A stretch of 64,000 bases of DNA, taken from the NCBI RefSeq assembly GCF_013409045.1, contig NZ_JACCBT010000001.1:5952001-6016000 (forward strand), in the 5' to 3' direction. Positions 34,139 to 43,080 of the stretch are shown in pieces; within the stretch, counting starts at the first letter, position 1; the number at the start of each line of letters is the position of its first letter. The stretch comes from Actinomadura citrea (lineage in GTDB: Bacteria; Actinomycetota; Actinomycetes; Streptosporangiales; Streptosporangiaceae). Position numbers and translations under genes: made by a program. Below the pieces are notes generated by a model, which was not told the DNA's origin, did not search any database, and saw nothing but the letters and a program-made list of their open reading frames with translations.

Positions 34139-34381
34139 GTGGCGGAACGCAAGAAGATCCTGTTGCGGCTGGACCCGGCCGTGCACGACGCGCTGGCGCG
34201 GTGGGCCGCGGACGAGCTGCGCAGCACCAACGCGCAGATCGAGTTCCTGCTGCGCAAGGCGCTCGCGGACGCGGGGCGGATGCCGGGGTCGGCGGGACGG
34301 ATGCGAGGACCCGGGCGGCCGCGCAAGGTCCGGGACGACGAGGACGAGGGAAGCCCGCCGGGCGGCGGGGGCGAGGACTAG
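34139..34381 (+). CDS. Small Arc/ribbon-helix-helix-like protein
   Basis: 80 residues from GTG 34139, between SPFH and GPP34 genes. The first 48 residues form a beta-strand, helix, helix pattern (KKILLRLDPAVHDALARWAAD, STNAQIEFLLRKAL), as in Arc/MetJ ribbon-helix-helix proteins. The rest is a disordered Gly/Arg/Asp tail. It could bind the operon promoter or act as an adaptor for the SPFH ring. This gene is commonly placed after actinobacterial SPFH genes. Confidence 0.8.
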   Translation: MAERKKILLRLDPAVHDALARWAADELRSTNAQIEFLLRKALADAGRMPGSAGRMRGPGRPRKVRDDEDEGSPPGGGGED

Positions 34382-34383
34382 CG

Positions 34384-35010
34384 ATGGTCGAGGTTCCGGA
34401 GTCGCTGCCGGCACGGATGTACCTGCTGGCGTACGACCTGCGGAAGCAGAGGATGACCAGCGGCGGCGCGCGGCTCGGTTACGTGCTGCGCGCCGCGGCC
34501 CTGACCGAGCTGTACCTGGACGGGCGGCTCGGCGAGGAGCGGCGCGGGCCCGTCCCGGGGACGCCGGGCGACGACCCGTACGGCGTCCTGGCGCAGATCG
34601 CGGCGTCGCGGCCGCGGTCGTGGCGGCACTGGGTGCGCAAGGACGCCCGGCCGATCGTGGCGGCGGTCCGCGAGGAGCTGGTGCGCGGCGGCTGGATCCG
34701 GGTCCGCTCGCGCCGGGTGCTCGGGGTGGTCCCCCGCAGGGAGGTCGCCGTGAAGGACCCGCGGGTGGTGAAGTCGCTGTGGGGCGGGGCGTCGTCGGCG
34801 CTGCGGGGGCGTCCGGTGGCCCATGTGAACAGCTACGACGCCGCGGCGGTGGCGCTCGCGGCGGCGGGCGAGCTGAAGACCGTCCTGCCGGGGCGGGACC
34901 GGCGGCGGCACCGGCGGCGGATCGAGGAGCTGACGGCGCGGACGGGGCCGGCGGCGCCGGCGGTCAAGAAGGTGATCCGCCAGAAGAGGGCGGCCGCGGC
35001 GAGCGGTTGA
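34384..35010 (+). CDS. GPP34 (Golgi phosphoprotein 3-like) family protein
   Basis: 208 residues from ATG 34384, three bases after the previous stop. GPP34 pattern: helix SLPARMYLLAYDLRKQRM, GYVLRAAALTELYLDGRL, a hairpin WIRVRSRRVLGVVPRREVAV, and a C-terminal helical domain. In eukaryotes GOLPH3 binds phosphatidylinositol-4-phosphate; in actinomycetes the role is unknown but probably membrane-associated. Paired with SPFH, a membrane-organising function is reasonable. Confidence 0.88.
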   Translation: MVEVPESLPARMYLLAYDLRKQRMTSGGARLGYVLRAAALTELYLDGRLGEERRGPVPGTPGDDPYGVLAQIAASRPRSWRHWVRKDARPIVAAVREELVRGGWIRVRSRRVLGVVPRREVAVKDPRVVKSLWGGASSALRGRPVAHVNSYDAAAVALAAAGELKTVLPGRDRRRHRRRIEELTARTGPAAPAVKKVIRQKRAAAASG

Positions 35011-35116
35011 GGGGCGGGACGGAAGGGCAAGTGCGGGTTCCTACAAGATCCGGGGCACCGAACTTGTATCGGGCGCCAACGGCGGCGGGACGGCCCGCCC
35101 CATAACCTGCTCGGAC

Positions 35117-35806
35117 ATGGACCCCGAACGCCTGATCTATCCCCTCATGAAGCACGTGGTCATGGGACCCGCGATGCGCCTGGCCTTCCTGCCGCGCGTG
35201 AGCGGCCTGCGGCACCTCCCGCGGATCGGGCCGGTGATCCTCGCGGCGAACCACCTGGCGTTCCTCGACTCGTTCGTGCTGCCGCTGATGGTGCCGCGCA
35301 GGGTCCACTTCCTCGGCAAGCACGAGTACTTCACCGGGGCGGGGATGAGGGGCCGCGCCACGGCGACGTTCTTCCGCAGCGTCGGCGCGATCGCGGTCGA
35401 CCGGTCCGGGGGGCGGGCCGCGCTCGACGCGCTCGACACCTCGGCGGCGGTGCTGGAGGGCGGCGGGGTGTTCGCGATCCACCCCGAGGGGACGCGGTCG
35501 CCGGACGGGCGCCTCTACCGCGGCCGGACGGGCGTGGCGCGCCTGGCGATGCAGACCGGGGCGCCCGTCGTCCCGGTGGCGATCGAGGGCACCGACCGGG
35601 TGCAGCCCCGGGGGCAGGCCGTCCCGCGGCCGGGACGGATCGGGCTGCGCATCGGCGCGCCGCTGGACTTCCGGGGCCGGGACAGGGGCGTTCCGCGCGG
35701 CCGGGCGGCCCGGCAGGTCACCGACGAGATCATGGAGGCCATCCAGCGGCTGTCGGGCCAGGAGTACGTGGACGACTACGCGCCGAGGCCCGCCGAGCCG
35801 CAGTGA
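35117..35806 (+). CDS. 1-acyl-sn-glycerol-3-phosphate acyltransferase (PlsC-like)
   Basis: 229 residues from ATG 35117. Acyltransferase blocks: NHLAFLDS (HX4D catalytic), FFRSVGAIAVDR (block II), HPEGTRSPDG (block III, EGTR) and VPVAIEGTD (block IV). It transfers an acyl chain to lysophosphatidate in phospholipid synthesis at the membrane. It is preceded by an inverted repeat TACAAG/CTTGTA at 35042-35068, and its stop overlaps the 5' part of the HATPase_c-ankyrin frame. Confidence 0.9.
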   Translation: MDPERLIYPLMKHVVMGPAMRLAFLPRVSGLRHLPRIGPVILAANHLAFLDSFVLPLMVPRRVHFLGKHEYFTGAGMRGRATATFFRSVGAIAVDRSGGRAALDALDTSAAVLEGGGVFAIHPEGTRSPDGRLYRGRTGVARLAMQTGAPVVPVAIEGTDRVQPRGQAVPRPGRIGLRIGAPLDFRGRDRGVPRGRAARQVTDEIMEAIQRLSGQEYVDDYAPRPAEPQ

Positions 35807-35818
35807 CCGTCCCCCCAT

Positions 35819-35842
35819 GTTTTAAGAGGTCCGATTGGGCAC
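35819..35842 (+). promoter_or_regulatory. Possible SigB/SigF-type promoter
   Basis: GTTTT (35819-35823) and GGGCA (35837-35841), 13 bases apart, resemble the GTTT-N14-16-GGGTA promoters of general stress sigma factors. ATG follows six bases later, so the transcript would be almost leaderless. The spacing is one base short of the ideal. Confidence 0.32.
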
Positions 35843-35847
35843 GATTC

Positions 35848-36717
35848 ATGGGGACGGATGGAGATGATGTGGAAATCACCATGGACCTCGTGCTTCCGCG
35901 CGACGGGGCGAGCGTCCCGGCGACACGCAAGCTCCTGGACGCGGCCCTGGCCGCGCTCGGTGTCGAGGGCCACATCCGTGACGACATCGAGATGATGCTG
36001 ACCGAGGCGTGCACCAACGTGATCAAGCATGCCGAGAACGGTGCGGACTACACCGTGCGGGCGATGATCCAGGGCCGGCGCTGCGTGATCAAGGTGATCG
36101 ACTCGGGCACGGGCTTCGACGCGGCGCGCGTCCCGCACCCCGACCCGTCCGCGGAGAACGGGCGCGGCCTGATGATCATGCGGGCGCTGGCCGACGACGT
36201 CCGGTTCGCCTCGTTCCCCGCGGACGGGGCGCTGGTCGCGCTGGAGAAGCGCCTGTCCTACGGGGAGGACAGCCTCGGCGGGCTCCTCACCGCCGACAGC
36301 GAGGTCCCGCTCCGGGACGGCTTCCGGCCCGGGTCGGACGGGCTCGCGGCCCGGCTGTTCGAGATGGCACGGGCCGGGGACACCCAGGGGATCCTCTCCC
36401 ACGTGGACGACGGGGTGCCGGTGAACCTGTCCGACCACAGGGGCGAGACCCTGCTGATGCACGCGGCCTGCCACGGGCATCCGGAGACCGTCCGGGCGCT
36501 CACGATGCGCGGCGCCGACCCGGACCGCGCCGACGACCGCGGCCACCGCCCGCTCACCGGCGCGGTGTTCAAGCGGGAGACCGAGGTCGTGCGGGCCCTG
36601 CTGGACGCGGGGGCCGACCCGCGGGCGGGGTCGCCGTCGGCCGCCGACACGGCGCGGCTGGTCGGCGACGCCGAGCTCCTCGCGTGGTTCGAGGAGGCCG
36701 CTCCCCCGCCCGCGTGA
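35848..36717 (+). CDS. HATPase_c (RsbW-like) domain fused to ankyrin repeats
   Basis: 289 residues from ATG 35848; the frame is open to GTG 35803, overlapping the plsC stop, so a longer form of 304 residues is possible. Residues 10-140 are a serine-kinase/anti-sigma ATPase (IEMMLTEACTNVIKHAENG as N-box, IKVIDSGTGFD as G1, ENGRGLMIMRAL as G2). Residues 165-285 contain at least three ankyrin repeats (GETLLMHAACHGHPETVRAL, GHRPLTGAVFKRETEVVRAL). Ankyrin repeats would give the anti-sigma kinase an extra protein-binding surface. The possible SigB-type promoter just upstream would make a feedback loop. I know no described example of this fusion. Confidence 0.82.
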   Translation: MGTDGDDVEITMDLVLPRDGASVPATRKLLDAALAALGVEGHIRDDIEMMLTEACTNVIKHAENGADYTVRAMIQGRRCVIKVIDSGTGFDAARVPHPDPSAENGRGLMIMRALADDVRFASFPADGALVALEKRLSYGEDSLGGLLTADSEVPLRDGFRPGSDGLAARLFEMARAGDTQGILSHVDDGVPVNLSDHRGETLLMHAACHGHPETVRALTMRGADPDRADDRGHRPLTGAVFKRETEVVRALLDAGADPRAGSPSAADTARLVGDAELLAWFEEAAPPPA

Positions 36718-36721
36718 GCGC

Positions 36722-38152
36722 TCAGCGCCGGACGCGCAGCACGAGCAGCGCCACCAGCAGCGCCGCGGCGGCGAACCCCGCGCCGGTCGCGAACGCGGCG
36801 TCCATGCCGTCGACGGCGTCCGCGAGGCCGTGGCCGGACGCCGCGGACCCGTAGGCCGTCACCATGACCGCCGAGCCGAGCGACCCGCCCGACCACAGCA
36901 TGGTCTGGGCGACCCCGGCCGCCGCACCGGACTGCTCCGGCTCGACGCTGCCCAGGATCGTCGCGTTCAGCGGCAGCATCGACAGTCCGCCGCCCGCGCC
37001 CATGAGCACGAACGGCGCCAGCAGCGCGCCGGCGTAGCCGTCCCCCGGAGAGAGCCGCGACAGCCACAGCAGTCCGGCGCCGATGAGGATCGTCCCCGCG
37101 ATGACGAGCGGACGGGCGCCGACCCGCGCCAGCAGCCGCGGCGCGGTCCGCACGACGACGAACTGCATCCCCACCATCGGCAGGAACGCGGCGCCGGCGC
37201 GCAGCGGCCCGTAGCCGAGCACCTGCTGCAGGTACTGGGTCAGGAAGAAGAAGGCGCCGAACAGGGCGGCCGCCAGGCACAGCTGGGTCACGTAGGACGC
37301 GGCCCGGTCGCGCCCGGTCAGCAGCCACAGCGGCATGAGCGGTCGGCGGGTGCGGGCCTCGACGGCCACGAAGGCGGCGAGCAGCGCGGCCGCCGCCCCG
37401 AACGCCGCGAGGGCCCGGCCGTCGTCCCAGCCGCCCGACCCGACCCGGATCAGCGCGTAGACGAGGGCGGTCATGCCGGCCGTGGAGACGACGGCGCCGA
37501 GGACGTCGAAGCGGCCGGGGCGGCGCTGCGTCTCGGTGAGGACGCGCGGTGCGGCCAGCGCCAGGACCAGCCCGACCGGAACGTTGACGAAGAACACCCA
37601 CCGCCACGACCCGGCCTCGGTCAGCACCCCGCCGACGATCATGCCGACGGCGGCGCCCGCGCCGGTCACGGCGGAGAAGACGCTCAGCGCGCGGACCCGG
37701 GCGGCGCCCGCGAAGTTCGTGGCGATCAGGGCCATCGCGCTCGGCGCCGCGACGGCGGCGGCGACGCCCTGGACGGCGCGGGCGGCCAGCAGCCACCAGC
37801 CCGCGTCCGCGAACCCGCCCGCCAGGGACGCGGCGGTGAACAGCACGATGCCGGCGGTGAAGGCGCGGCGGCGCCCGAACACGTCCCCGGCGCGCCCGCC
37901 GAGCAGGAGCAGGCCGCCGAATGCGAGCATGTAGGAGTTCTGGATCCAGGCGAGGTCCCCGGTGGTCAGGCCGAGGCCGGCCCGGACGTCCGGGAGCGCG
38001 ATGGTGACGACGGAGGTGTCCAGGCCGATCATGAGCTGGCAGCCGACGATGACGGCGAGGACGGTTCCTGCACGATGATGGAGGGGCGGCGCGGCCGAAC
38101 CGGGAGGTGTCGACTCCCGGGGCTCGGCCGTCCGCCCGCTGGCTGCGGTCAA
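36722..38152 (-). CDS. MFS exporter, DHA2 family
   Basis: 476 residues from TTG 38152, with GGGAAGG six bases upstream; the frame to 38209 runs into the TetR control region and is less likely. About 14 membrane segments; motif A GGRAGDVFGRRRAF and motif C-like AVTGAGAAVGMIVGGVL are clear. It should pump drugs or metabolites out of the cell. It is divergent from a TetR gene whose operator lies between them, the classic drug-efflux arrangement. Confidence 0.9.
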   Translation of the reverse strand: MTAASGRTAEPRESTPPGSAAPPLHHRAGTVLAVIVGCQLMIGLDTSVVTIALPDVRAGLGLTTGDLAWIQNSYMLAFGGLLLLGGRAGDVFGRRRAFTAGIVLFTAASLAGGFADAGWWLLAARAVQGVAAAVAAPSAMALIATNFAGAARVRALSVFSAVTGAGAAVGMIVGGVLTEAGSWRWVFFVNVPVGLVLALAAPRVLTETQRRPGRFDVLGAVVSTAGMTALVYALIRVGSGGWDDGRALAAFGAAAALLAAFVAVEARTRRPLMPLWLLTGRDRAASYVTQLCLAAALFGAFFFLTQYLQQVLGYGPLRAGAAFLPMVGMQFVVVRTAPRLLARVGARPLVIAGTILIGAGLLWLSRLSPGDGYAGALLAPFVLMGAGGGLSMLPLNATILGSVEPEQSGAAAGVAQTMLWSGGSLGSAVMVTAYGSAASGHGLADAVDGMDAAFATGAGFAAAALLVALLVLRVRR

Positions 38153-38225
38153 GGCGAACCTTCCCAAAAATAAGGAACGGCGAAGTACACTATGTGGGGA
38201 ACGTACCATCGATGCGCACGAAAGA

Positions 38226-38239
38226 GAACGCTAGCGTTC
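38226..38239. promoter_or_regulatory. 14-bp palindrome GAACGCTAGCGTTC, TetR operator
   Basis: Perfect palindrome in the divergent MFS/TetR interval, 20 bases before the TetR GTG and 73 bases from the MFS start. ACGCTAGCGT cores are frequent TetR sites in actinomycetes. Confidence 0.7.
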
Positions 38240-38259
38240 ACTATTTTCGGGATCGTGCC

Positions 38260-38892
38260 GTGACCCGTGCGAACTCCGGGCCTCCCCCCGACACGGAGAC
38301 CTCCGCCGACGCGGGTCCTCCGGCGACCCGCCGCCGCGGCGGCGACCTGGAGGCCGCGATCTTCGACGCGGTGTTCGCCCAGCTGGAGGCCGTCGGCTAC
38401 CGCGGGCTGACCATGGAGGGCGTCGCCGCCGGCGCCCGCACCGGCAAGGCCGCCCTCTACCGGCGCTGGCGGTCCAAGAACGAGCTGATCACCGACGCGC
38501 TCAAGCACGTCCTGCCGGAGCCGCCGACCCCGCCCGCGACCGGTTCGGTGCGCGAGGACATGCTGCGGATCCTGCGGTGCATGCGCGACACGCTGCACGC
38601 CTGCCGCGGCGCGGCGTTCCGGGTGCTGAAGGAGGACAGCGAGGAAGGCGTCGGCCTCGTCCACGAGGTCGTGCGCGACCGGCTGTCCAAGCCCGTCCGC
38701 GACCTGCTCTACGAGGCGCTCCGCGAGGCCGCCGCGCGCGGGGAGATCCGGCCGGCCGCCGCGACCCGGCAGATCGCGAACGTGGGCCCGGCCGTGATGG
38801 TGTACCGCAACCTCACCGAGGGCGGCCCGATCACCGACGACGACCTGGCGTCGCTCGTCGACGAGGTCCTCATGCCGATCGTGCGCCCCTGA
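38260..38892 (+). CDS. TetR-family repressor of the divergent exporter
   Basis: 210 residues from GTG 38260, chosen because the operator lies just upstream; the frame is open back to 38107. HTH: LEAAIFDAVFAQLEAVGYRG, MEGVAAGARTGKAALYRRW. The C-terminal part matches the TetR_C_16-like group (REDMLRILRCM, FRVLKEDSEE). It would repress the MFS exporter and itself until the exporter's substrate binds. Confidence 0.9.
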   Translation: MTRANSGPPPDTETSADAGPPATRRRGGDLEAAIFDAVFAQLEAVGYRGLTMEGVAAGARTGKAALYRRWRSKNELITDALKHVLPEPPTPPATGSVREDMLRILRCMRDTLHACRGAAFRVLKEDSEEGVGLVHEVVRDRLSKPVRDLLYEALREAAARGEIRPAAATRQIANVGPAVMVYRNLTEGGPITDDDLASLVDEVLMPIVRP

Positions 38893-38961
38893 CGAAGGTC
38901 GGGGTGCGCGGCGGACGTTCGACCATGATCGGAAGTGGTCCGCGGCCGGAAGGCTGGGGCG

Positions 38962-40203
38962 ATGCGATCACCTGCACCCCGCCGCCTGCTCGCGGCCGCG
39001 GCCGTCCTGCCCCTCGCCCTGTCCGCGTGCGGCACCTCCGCCCACGCCACCAGGACCGCCGCCACCGCGCCCGCCGGGTTCGAGCTGCCCCGCCCCACGG
39101 GCCCGCACCAGGCCATCGGGACGACCGAGCTGCACCTCGTGGACGCCGGCCGCGCCGACCCGTGGGTGCCCGACCGGACACGCGAGCTGATGGTCAGCGT
39201 CTGGTACCCGGCCGCCCGGGGCTCCGGGCCGACCGCGCCGTACCTGCGCCCCGGAGTCGCGAAGGCGCTCTCGGAGGTCGACGCGCTCGGCGTGTTCAAG
39301 GCCGGGACGGTCGACTGGGCGGGCGCCCGAACCCATGCCGCCGAGGGCGCCCCCGCGGACGCGCGGCGCGCGCGGCCCGTCGTCCTGTACTCCCCCGGGT
39401 TCGGCGTCCCGCGCGCGCTCGGCACCACGATCGCCGAGGAGCTGGCCGCCCGCGGGTACGTGGTGGTGACCGTTGACCACACCTACGAGACCGCCCCGGT
39501 CGAGTTCCCCGGCGGGCGGGTCGAGGGGCAGCGCCTCCCCCCGCAGGGGCCGCAGCGGCTGAAGACCGCGCTGGACGCGCGCGTGAAGGACACCCGCCTC
39601 GTCCTCGACCGGCTCGCCGCCCTGCGGGCCGGCCGCAACCCCGACGCCGAGGGACGGGCCCTGCCCGGCGGTCTCGGGCGGGCCCTCGACCTGTCCCGGG
39701 TCGGCATGGTCGGGCACTCCGCGGGCGGCATCGAGGCGGCCGAGGCCATGCGCACCGACCGGCGGGTGGACGCGGGCATCGACATGGACGGCACCATGCA
39801 GTACGCCGACGACGACTTCGTGCGGGTCGCCGAGACGGGGCTCGACCGCGCGTTCATGCTGATGGGGGCCGCCACGGGCGGCTCTCCGCAGACGCACCGG
39901 ACGACCCCGTCCTGGGGATCGTTCTGGAGCCGCTCGACCGGCTGGAAGCGCGATCTGAACGTCCCCGCCGCGAGCCACTACTCCTACACCGACGTCCAGT
40001 CCGTCCTTCCGGCGCTGGACGGCGAGCTCGACATCCCCGCCGAGGACCGCGCCGCCCTCATCGGGACGGTCGACCCGGGACGGATGACGGCGTCGGTGCG
40101 GGCCTACGTCACCGCGTTCTTCGACCGGGCGCTGCTCGGACGGCACCGCCCGGTCCTCGACCGTCCGTCGCCCCGCCACCCCGACGTCCGGTTCATCCGC
40201 TGA
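38962..40203 (+). CDS. Lipoprotein alpha/beta hydrolase (PAF-acetylhydrolase/lipase-like)
   Basis: 413 residues from ATG 38962, with GGAAGG ten bases upstream. Signal peptide with lipobox (LPLALSACG), so it is anchored on the outer face of the membrane. Hydrolase features: RPVVLYSPGFGVPRALG (oxyanion), nucleophile elbow GMVGHSAGGIEAAEA, Asp in IDMDGT, and His in AASHYSYTD. It resembles PAF-acetylhydrolase-like esterases; the physiological substrate is unknown. Its last 11 bases overlap the convergent MscS gene. Confidence 0.85.
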   Translation: MRSPAPRRLLAAAAVLPLALSACGTSAHATRTAATAPAGFELPRPTGPHQAIGTTELHLVDAGRADPWVPDRTRELMVSVWYPAARGSGPTAPYLRPGVAKALSEVDALGVFKAGTVDWAGARTHAAEGAPADARRARPVVLYSPGFGVPRALGTTIAEELAARGYVVVTVDHTYETAPVEFPGGRVEGQRLPPQGPQRLKTALDARVKDTRLVLDRLAALRAGRNPDAEGRALPGGLGRALDLSRVGMVGHSAGGIEAAEAMRTDRRVDAGIDMDGTMQYADDDFVRVAETGLDRAFMLMGAATGGSPQTHRTTPSWGSFWSRSTGWKRDLNVPAASHYSYTDVQSVLPALDGELDIPAEDRAALIGTVDPGRMTASVRAYVTAFFDRALLGRHRPVLDRPSPRHPDVRFIR

Positions 40204-41254
40204 CCAGACCGTGCGTACCCTCGCCGTCGGGCAGGATGAGCTGGCGGCGGGGGTAGGGCATCTCGATGCCCTCCTTGACGAAGCGGCGGTGCAGCCGCTT
40301 GACGAACTCGTGCTTCAGGCGGAACTGGTCCCCGAACTCGTCGGTCCGCAGGATCACGGTGAAGCCGATCGACGAGTCGCCGAAGGTGTGGAAGCGCACC
40401 AGGGTCTCGCTGTCCTTCACCCCGCCCTGTACCTCGTTCATGACCTCCTGGCCTACCTCGACGACCACGCTCTCCACGCGCTCCAGGTCGCTCTCGTAGG
40501 CCACGCGGGCCTGGATCAGCAGCGACATGTCCTCGGCGGGGCGGTGGTAGTTGGTGAGGATCGTGTCGGAGAACCGCTGGTTCGGGATGACCTCGATGTT
40601 GTCCGACAGCGTCCGGATGGAGGTGTTGCGCCAGTTGATGTCGACGACGTACCCCTCCTGGCCGCTGCTCAGCTTGATGTAGTCGCCGGGCTCGATCGTC
40701 TTGGACGCCAGGACGTGCACGCCCGCGAACAGGTTGGCCAGCGTGTCCTGCAAGGCGAGCGCCACCGCGAGACCGCCCACGCCCAGGGCGCCGAGCAGCG
40801 GCGAGATCGAGATCCCGAGGCTCTGCAGCATCACCAGGACGCCGACGCACAGCACCACGACCCGGGTGATGTTCGCGAAGATCGTCACATTGGCCGCGAC
40901 GCCCTGCCGGGCCAGCGCGATCGAGGTGACCGAGCCCGCGATCAGCCGGGCCATCGCCAGCGAGACGATGAGGATCGCGGCGGCCGTGAGCACCTTCGCG
41001 GTCACGTCCAGCGTGCCCCGCGGCAGGTCCAGCACCCGGGCCGCGCCCCACAGGCCGAGCAGCACCGAGACGGGCACCGCCAGGTCCTTGACCAGGCGGG
41101 CGGCCAGGTCGTCCCACGCCCACCGGGTGTCGCCCGCGCGCCGGAACAGCCGGCCGGTCAGAAGCCGCAGGATCACCGCGATCCCGACCGCGACCACCAG
41201 CACGGCGGCGGCTCCCACAACCCGATGCCAGCTCAGATCGCCCAGGTCAGCCAT
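40193..41254 (-). CDS. MscS-family small-conductance mechanosensitive channel
   Basis: 353 residues from ATG 41254. Several transmembrane segments (VVGAAAVLVVAVGIAVILRL, VTAKVLTAAAILIVSLAMAR, ITRVVVLCVGVLVMLQSLGI), then the pore helix ISPLLGALGVGGLAVALALQDTLANL and the beta domain (EPGDYIKLSSGQEGYVVDINWRNTSIRT, IPNQRFS), ending in the cytoplasmic vestibule domain. It relieves hypo-osmotic shock. The upstream frame to 41659 is a chance extension. Confidence 0.92.
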   Translation of the reverse strand: MADLGDLSWHRVVGAAAVLVVAVGIAVILRLLTGRLFRRAGDTRWAWDDLAARLVKDLAVPVSVLLGLWGAARVLDLPRGTLDVTAKVLTAAAILIVSLAMARLIAGSVTSIALARQGVAANVTIFANITRVVVLCVGVLVMLQSLGISISPLLGALGVGGLAVALALQDTLANLFAGVHVLASKTIEPGDYIKLSSGQEGYVVDINWRNTSIRTLSDNIEVIPNQRFSDTILTNYHRPAEDMSLLIQARVAYESDLERVESVVVEVGQEVMNEVQGGVKDSETLVRFHTFGDSSIGFTVILRTDEFGDQFRLKHEFVKRLHRRFVKEGIEMPYPRRQLILPDGEGTHGLVSG

Positions 41255-41437
41255 GACGCGGAAGATTCCCCCCTCTGTCCGGGGAGCACGGTGCCGCCCC
41301 GTTGAAATTTCCGTTTTGCGTGTTACGAGTCCCTGATCGTAGTGAAGACCCGAGGCACTGCGAGGCACATCACGGCACATCTGGCTCCAGGGCCCGGGGA
41401 CCTGCCCGTTACGATCGATCAAGTGGTAGGCGTGGGA

Positions 41438-43063
41438 ATGATGCGCCGGCTCGGGGTCACGGCGCTGGGATTGCGGAACGGCCCCCATCGGGTGACGGTC
41501 GAGCGGGACCTGGAGGTGCCGGCCGCCGACGGCGTGACGCTGCTGGCCGACCGGTACTCGCCCGCCGACGTCGAGAGGGCGCCGACGGTCCTGGTCCGCT
41601 CGCCCTACGGGCGGCGCGGGCCGTTCGGCCTCATGTGCGGGCAGGGGTTCGCCTCGCACGGGTTCCAGGCCGTCGTGCAGAGCGTGCGCGGCGGCTTCGG
41701 GTCCGGCGGCGTCTTCGAGGCGCTGGACGAGCGGGAGGACGGGCTCGCCACCATCGAGTGGCTGACGTCACAGCCGTGGTTCGGCGGCACCTTCGCCATG
41801 CACGGGCCGAGCTACCTCGGCTACGTCCAGTGGGCCGTCGCCGCCGAGGCCGGACCCGAGCTGAAGGCGCTGTCGATGCAGGTCACGGCGTCCACCTTCC
41901 GGGAGGCCGTCAACGTCGGCGGCACCTTCGCGCTGGAGTCGGCGCTCATCTGGGTCGACCTGACCGCGCGGATGAAGAGCTCCCTGTCGGGCATCACGAC
42001 CGGCATCATGTCGCCGCGCCGCGCCCGCCGCGCCACCCTGTCGGGACGCCCGCTGGCCGAGCTGGACCGGCTCGCGACCGGCGAGCAGCAGCGCTTCTTC
42101 CAGGACCTGCTCGTCAACGGCCCCGACACCCCGTTCTGGGACAAGCGCGACTTCAGCACCACCGTGTCACAGGTCACAGCGCCGGTGAACATGACGGGCG
42201 GCTGGTACGACATCTTCCTGCCCTGGCAGATGAAGGACTACGCGGCCCTGCGCGCCGCCGGCCGGCGCCCCTACCTGACGATCGGCCCCTGGTTCCACGC
42301 CGACCAGCGCATGATGCGCGGCTCGGTCGCCGACGCCATCGCGTGGTTCCGCGCCCACCTGCTGGACGACCCGTCCGGCCTGCGCGCGCAGCCCGTCCGG
42401 ATCTTCGTCACCGGCGCGGACGAGTGGCGCGAGTTCCCCGACTGGCCCGTCCCCGGCATGCGCGAGGAGCGCTGGCACCTGCACCCGGCGGGCGCCCTGT
42501 CCCCCGACGAGCCGCCGGAGTCCGACCCCGACGTCTACCGCTACGACCCGAACCACCCCACGCCGTTCCTCGGCGGCCCCACCCTGCTCGGCGAGACGCA
42601 CCCGTCCACCGACCAGAAGCGCCTGGAGCGCCGCCGGGACGTGCTGACCTTCACCTCGGGCGTCCTGGACGAGGACCTGGAGGTCATCGGCCCGGTCACC
42701 GCCGACCTGCACGTCCGCTCGAACCGCGACCACACCGACTTCGTCGTGCGGCTCTGCGACGTCACCCCCGAGGGCGAGTCCCTCAACCTGTGCGAGGGCA
42801 TGCGCCGCCTCGTCCCCGGCACCCCGGAGCCCGGACCCGACGGCGTCCGCCGCGTCGCCGTCGAACTCTGGCCGGTCGGCCACCGCTTCCGCCGGGGGCA
42901 CCGCGTCCGCGTGCAGGTCGCCAGCGGCGCCTATCCCCGCGTGGCCCGCAACTCCGGCACCGGCGCCCCCATCGGCAGCGCCACCGAGATGCTCACCGCC
43001 GACCAGGAGATCTTCCACGCCCCCGGCCACCCGTCCGCGATCATGCTGCCGATCGTCCGCTGA
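41438..43063 (+). CDS. CocE/NonD family hydrolase (X-Pro dipeptidyl-peptidase-like)
   Basis: About 541 residues; the start is uncertain because the frame is open to 41342 and ATG 41438/41441 lack a clear ribosome site. Core: VPAADGVTLLADRY, VLVRSPYGRRGPF, catalytic Ser in MHGPSYLGYVQW, Asp in GGWYDIFLPWQM and His in IGPWFHADQ, followed by a C-terminal jelly-roll domain (FTSGVLDEDLEVIGPVTADLHV). It cleaves esters or peptides; the substrate is unknown. No signal peptide, so intracellular. Confidence 0.88.
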   Translation: MMRRLGVTALGLRNGPHRVTVERDLEVPAADGVTLLADRYSPADVERAPTVLVRSPYGRRGPFGLMCGQGFASHGFQAVVQSVRGGFGSGGVFEALDEREDGLATIEWLTSQPWFGGTFAMHGPSYLGYVQWAVAAEAGPELKALSMQVTASTFREAVNVGGTFALESALIWVDLTARMKSSLSGITTGIMSPRRARRATLSGRPLAELDRLATGEQQRFFQDLLVNGPDTPFWDKRDFSTTVSQVTAPVNMTGGWYDIFLPWQMKDYAALRAAGRRPYLTIGPWFHADQRMMRGSVADAIAWFRAHLLDDPSGLRAQPVRIFVTGADEWREFPDWPVPGMREERWHLHPAGALSPDEPPESDPDVYRYDPNHPTPFLGGPTLLGETHPSTDQKRLERRRDVLTFTSGVLDEDLEVIGPVTADLHVRSNRDHTDFVVRLCDVTPEGESLNLCEGMRRLVPGTPEPGPDGVRRVAVELWPVGHRFRRGHRVRVQVASGAYPRVARNSGTGAPIGSATEMLTADQEIFHAPGHPSAIMLPIVR

Positions 43064-43080
43064 ACGGCGGGGCGGCGGGG

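Noticed and set aside
35042..35068. TACAAG/CTTGTA inverted repeat before plsC
   Set aside because: Arms of only six bases with a 15-base spacer; may be chance, so mentioned only in the gene entry.
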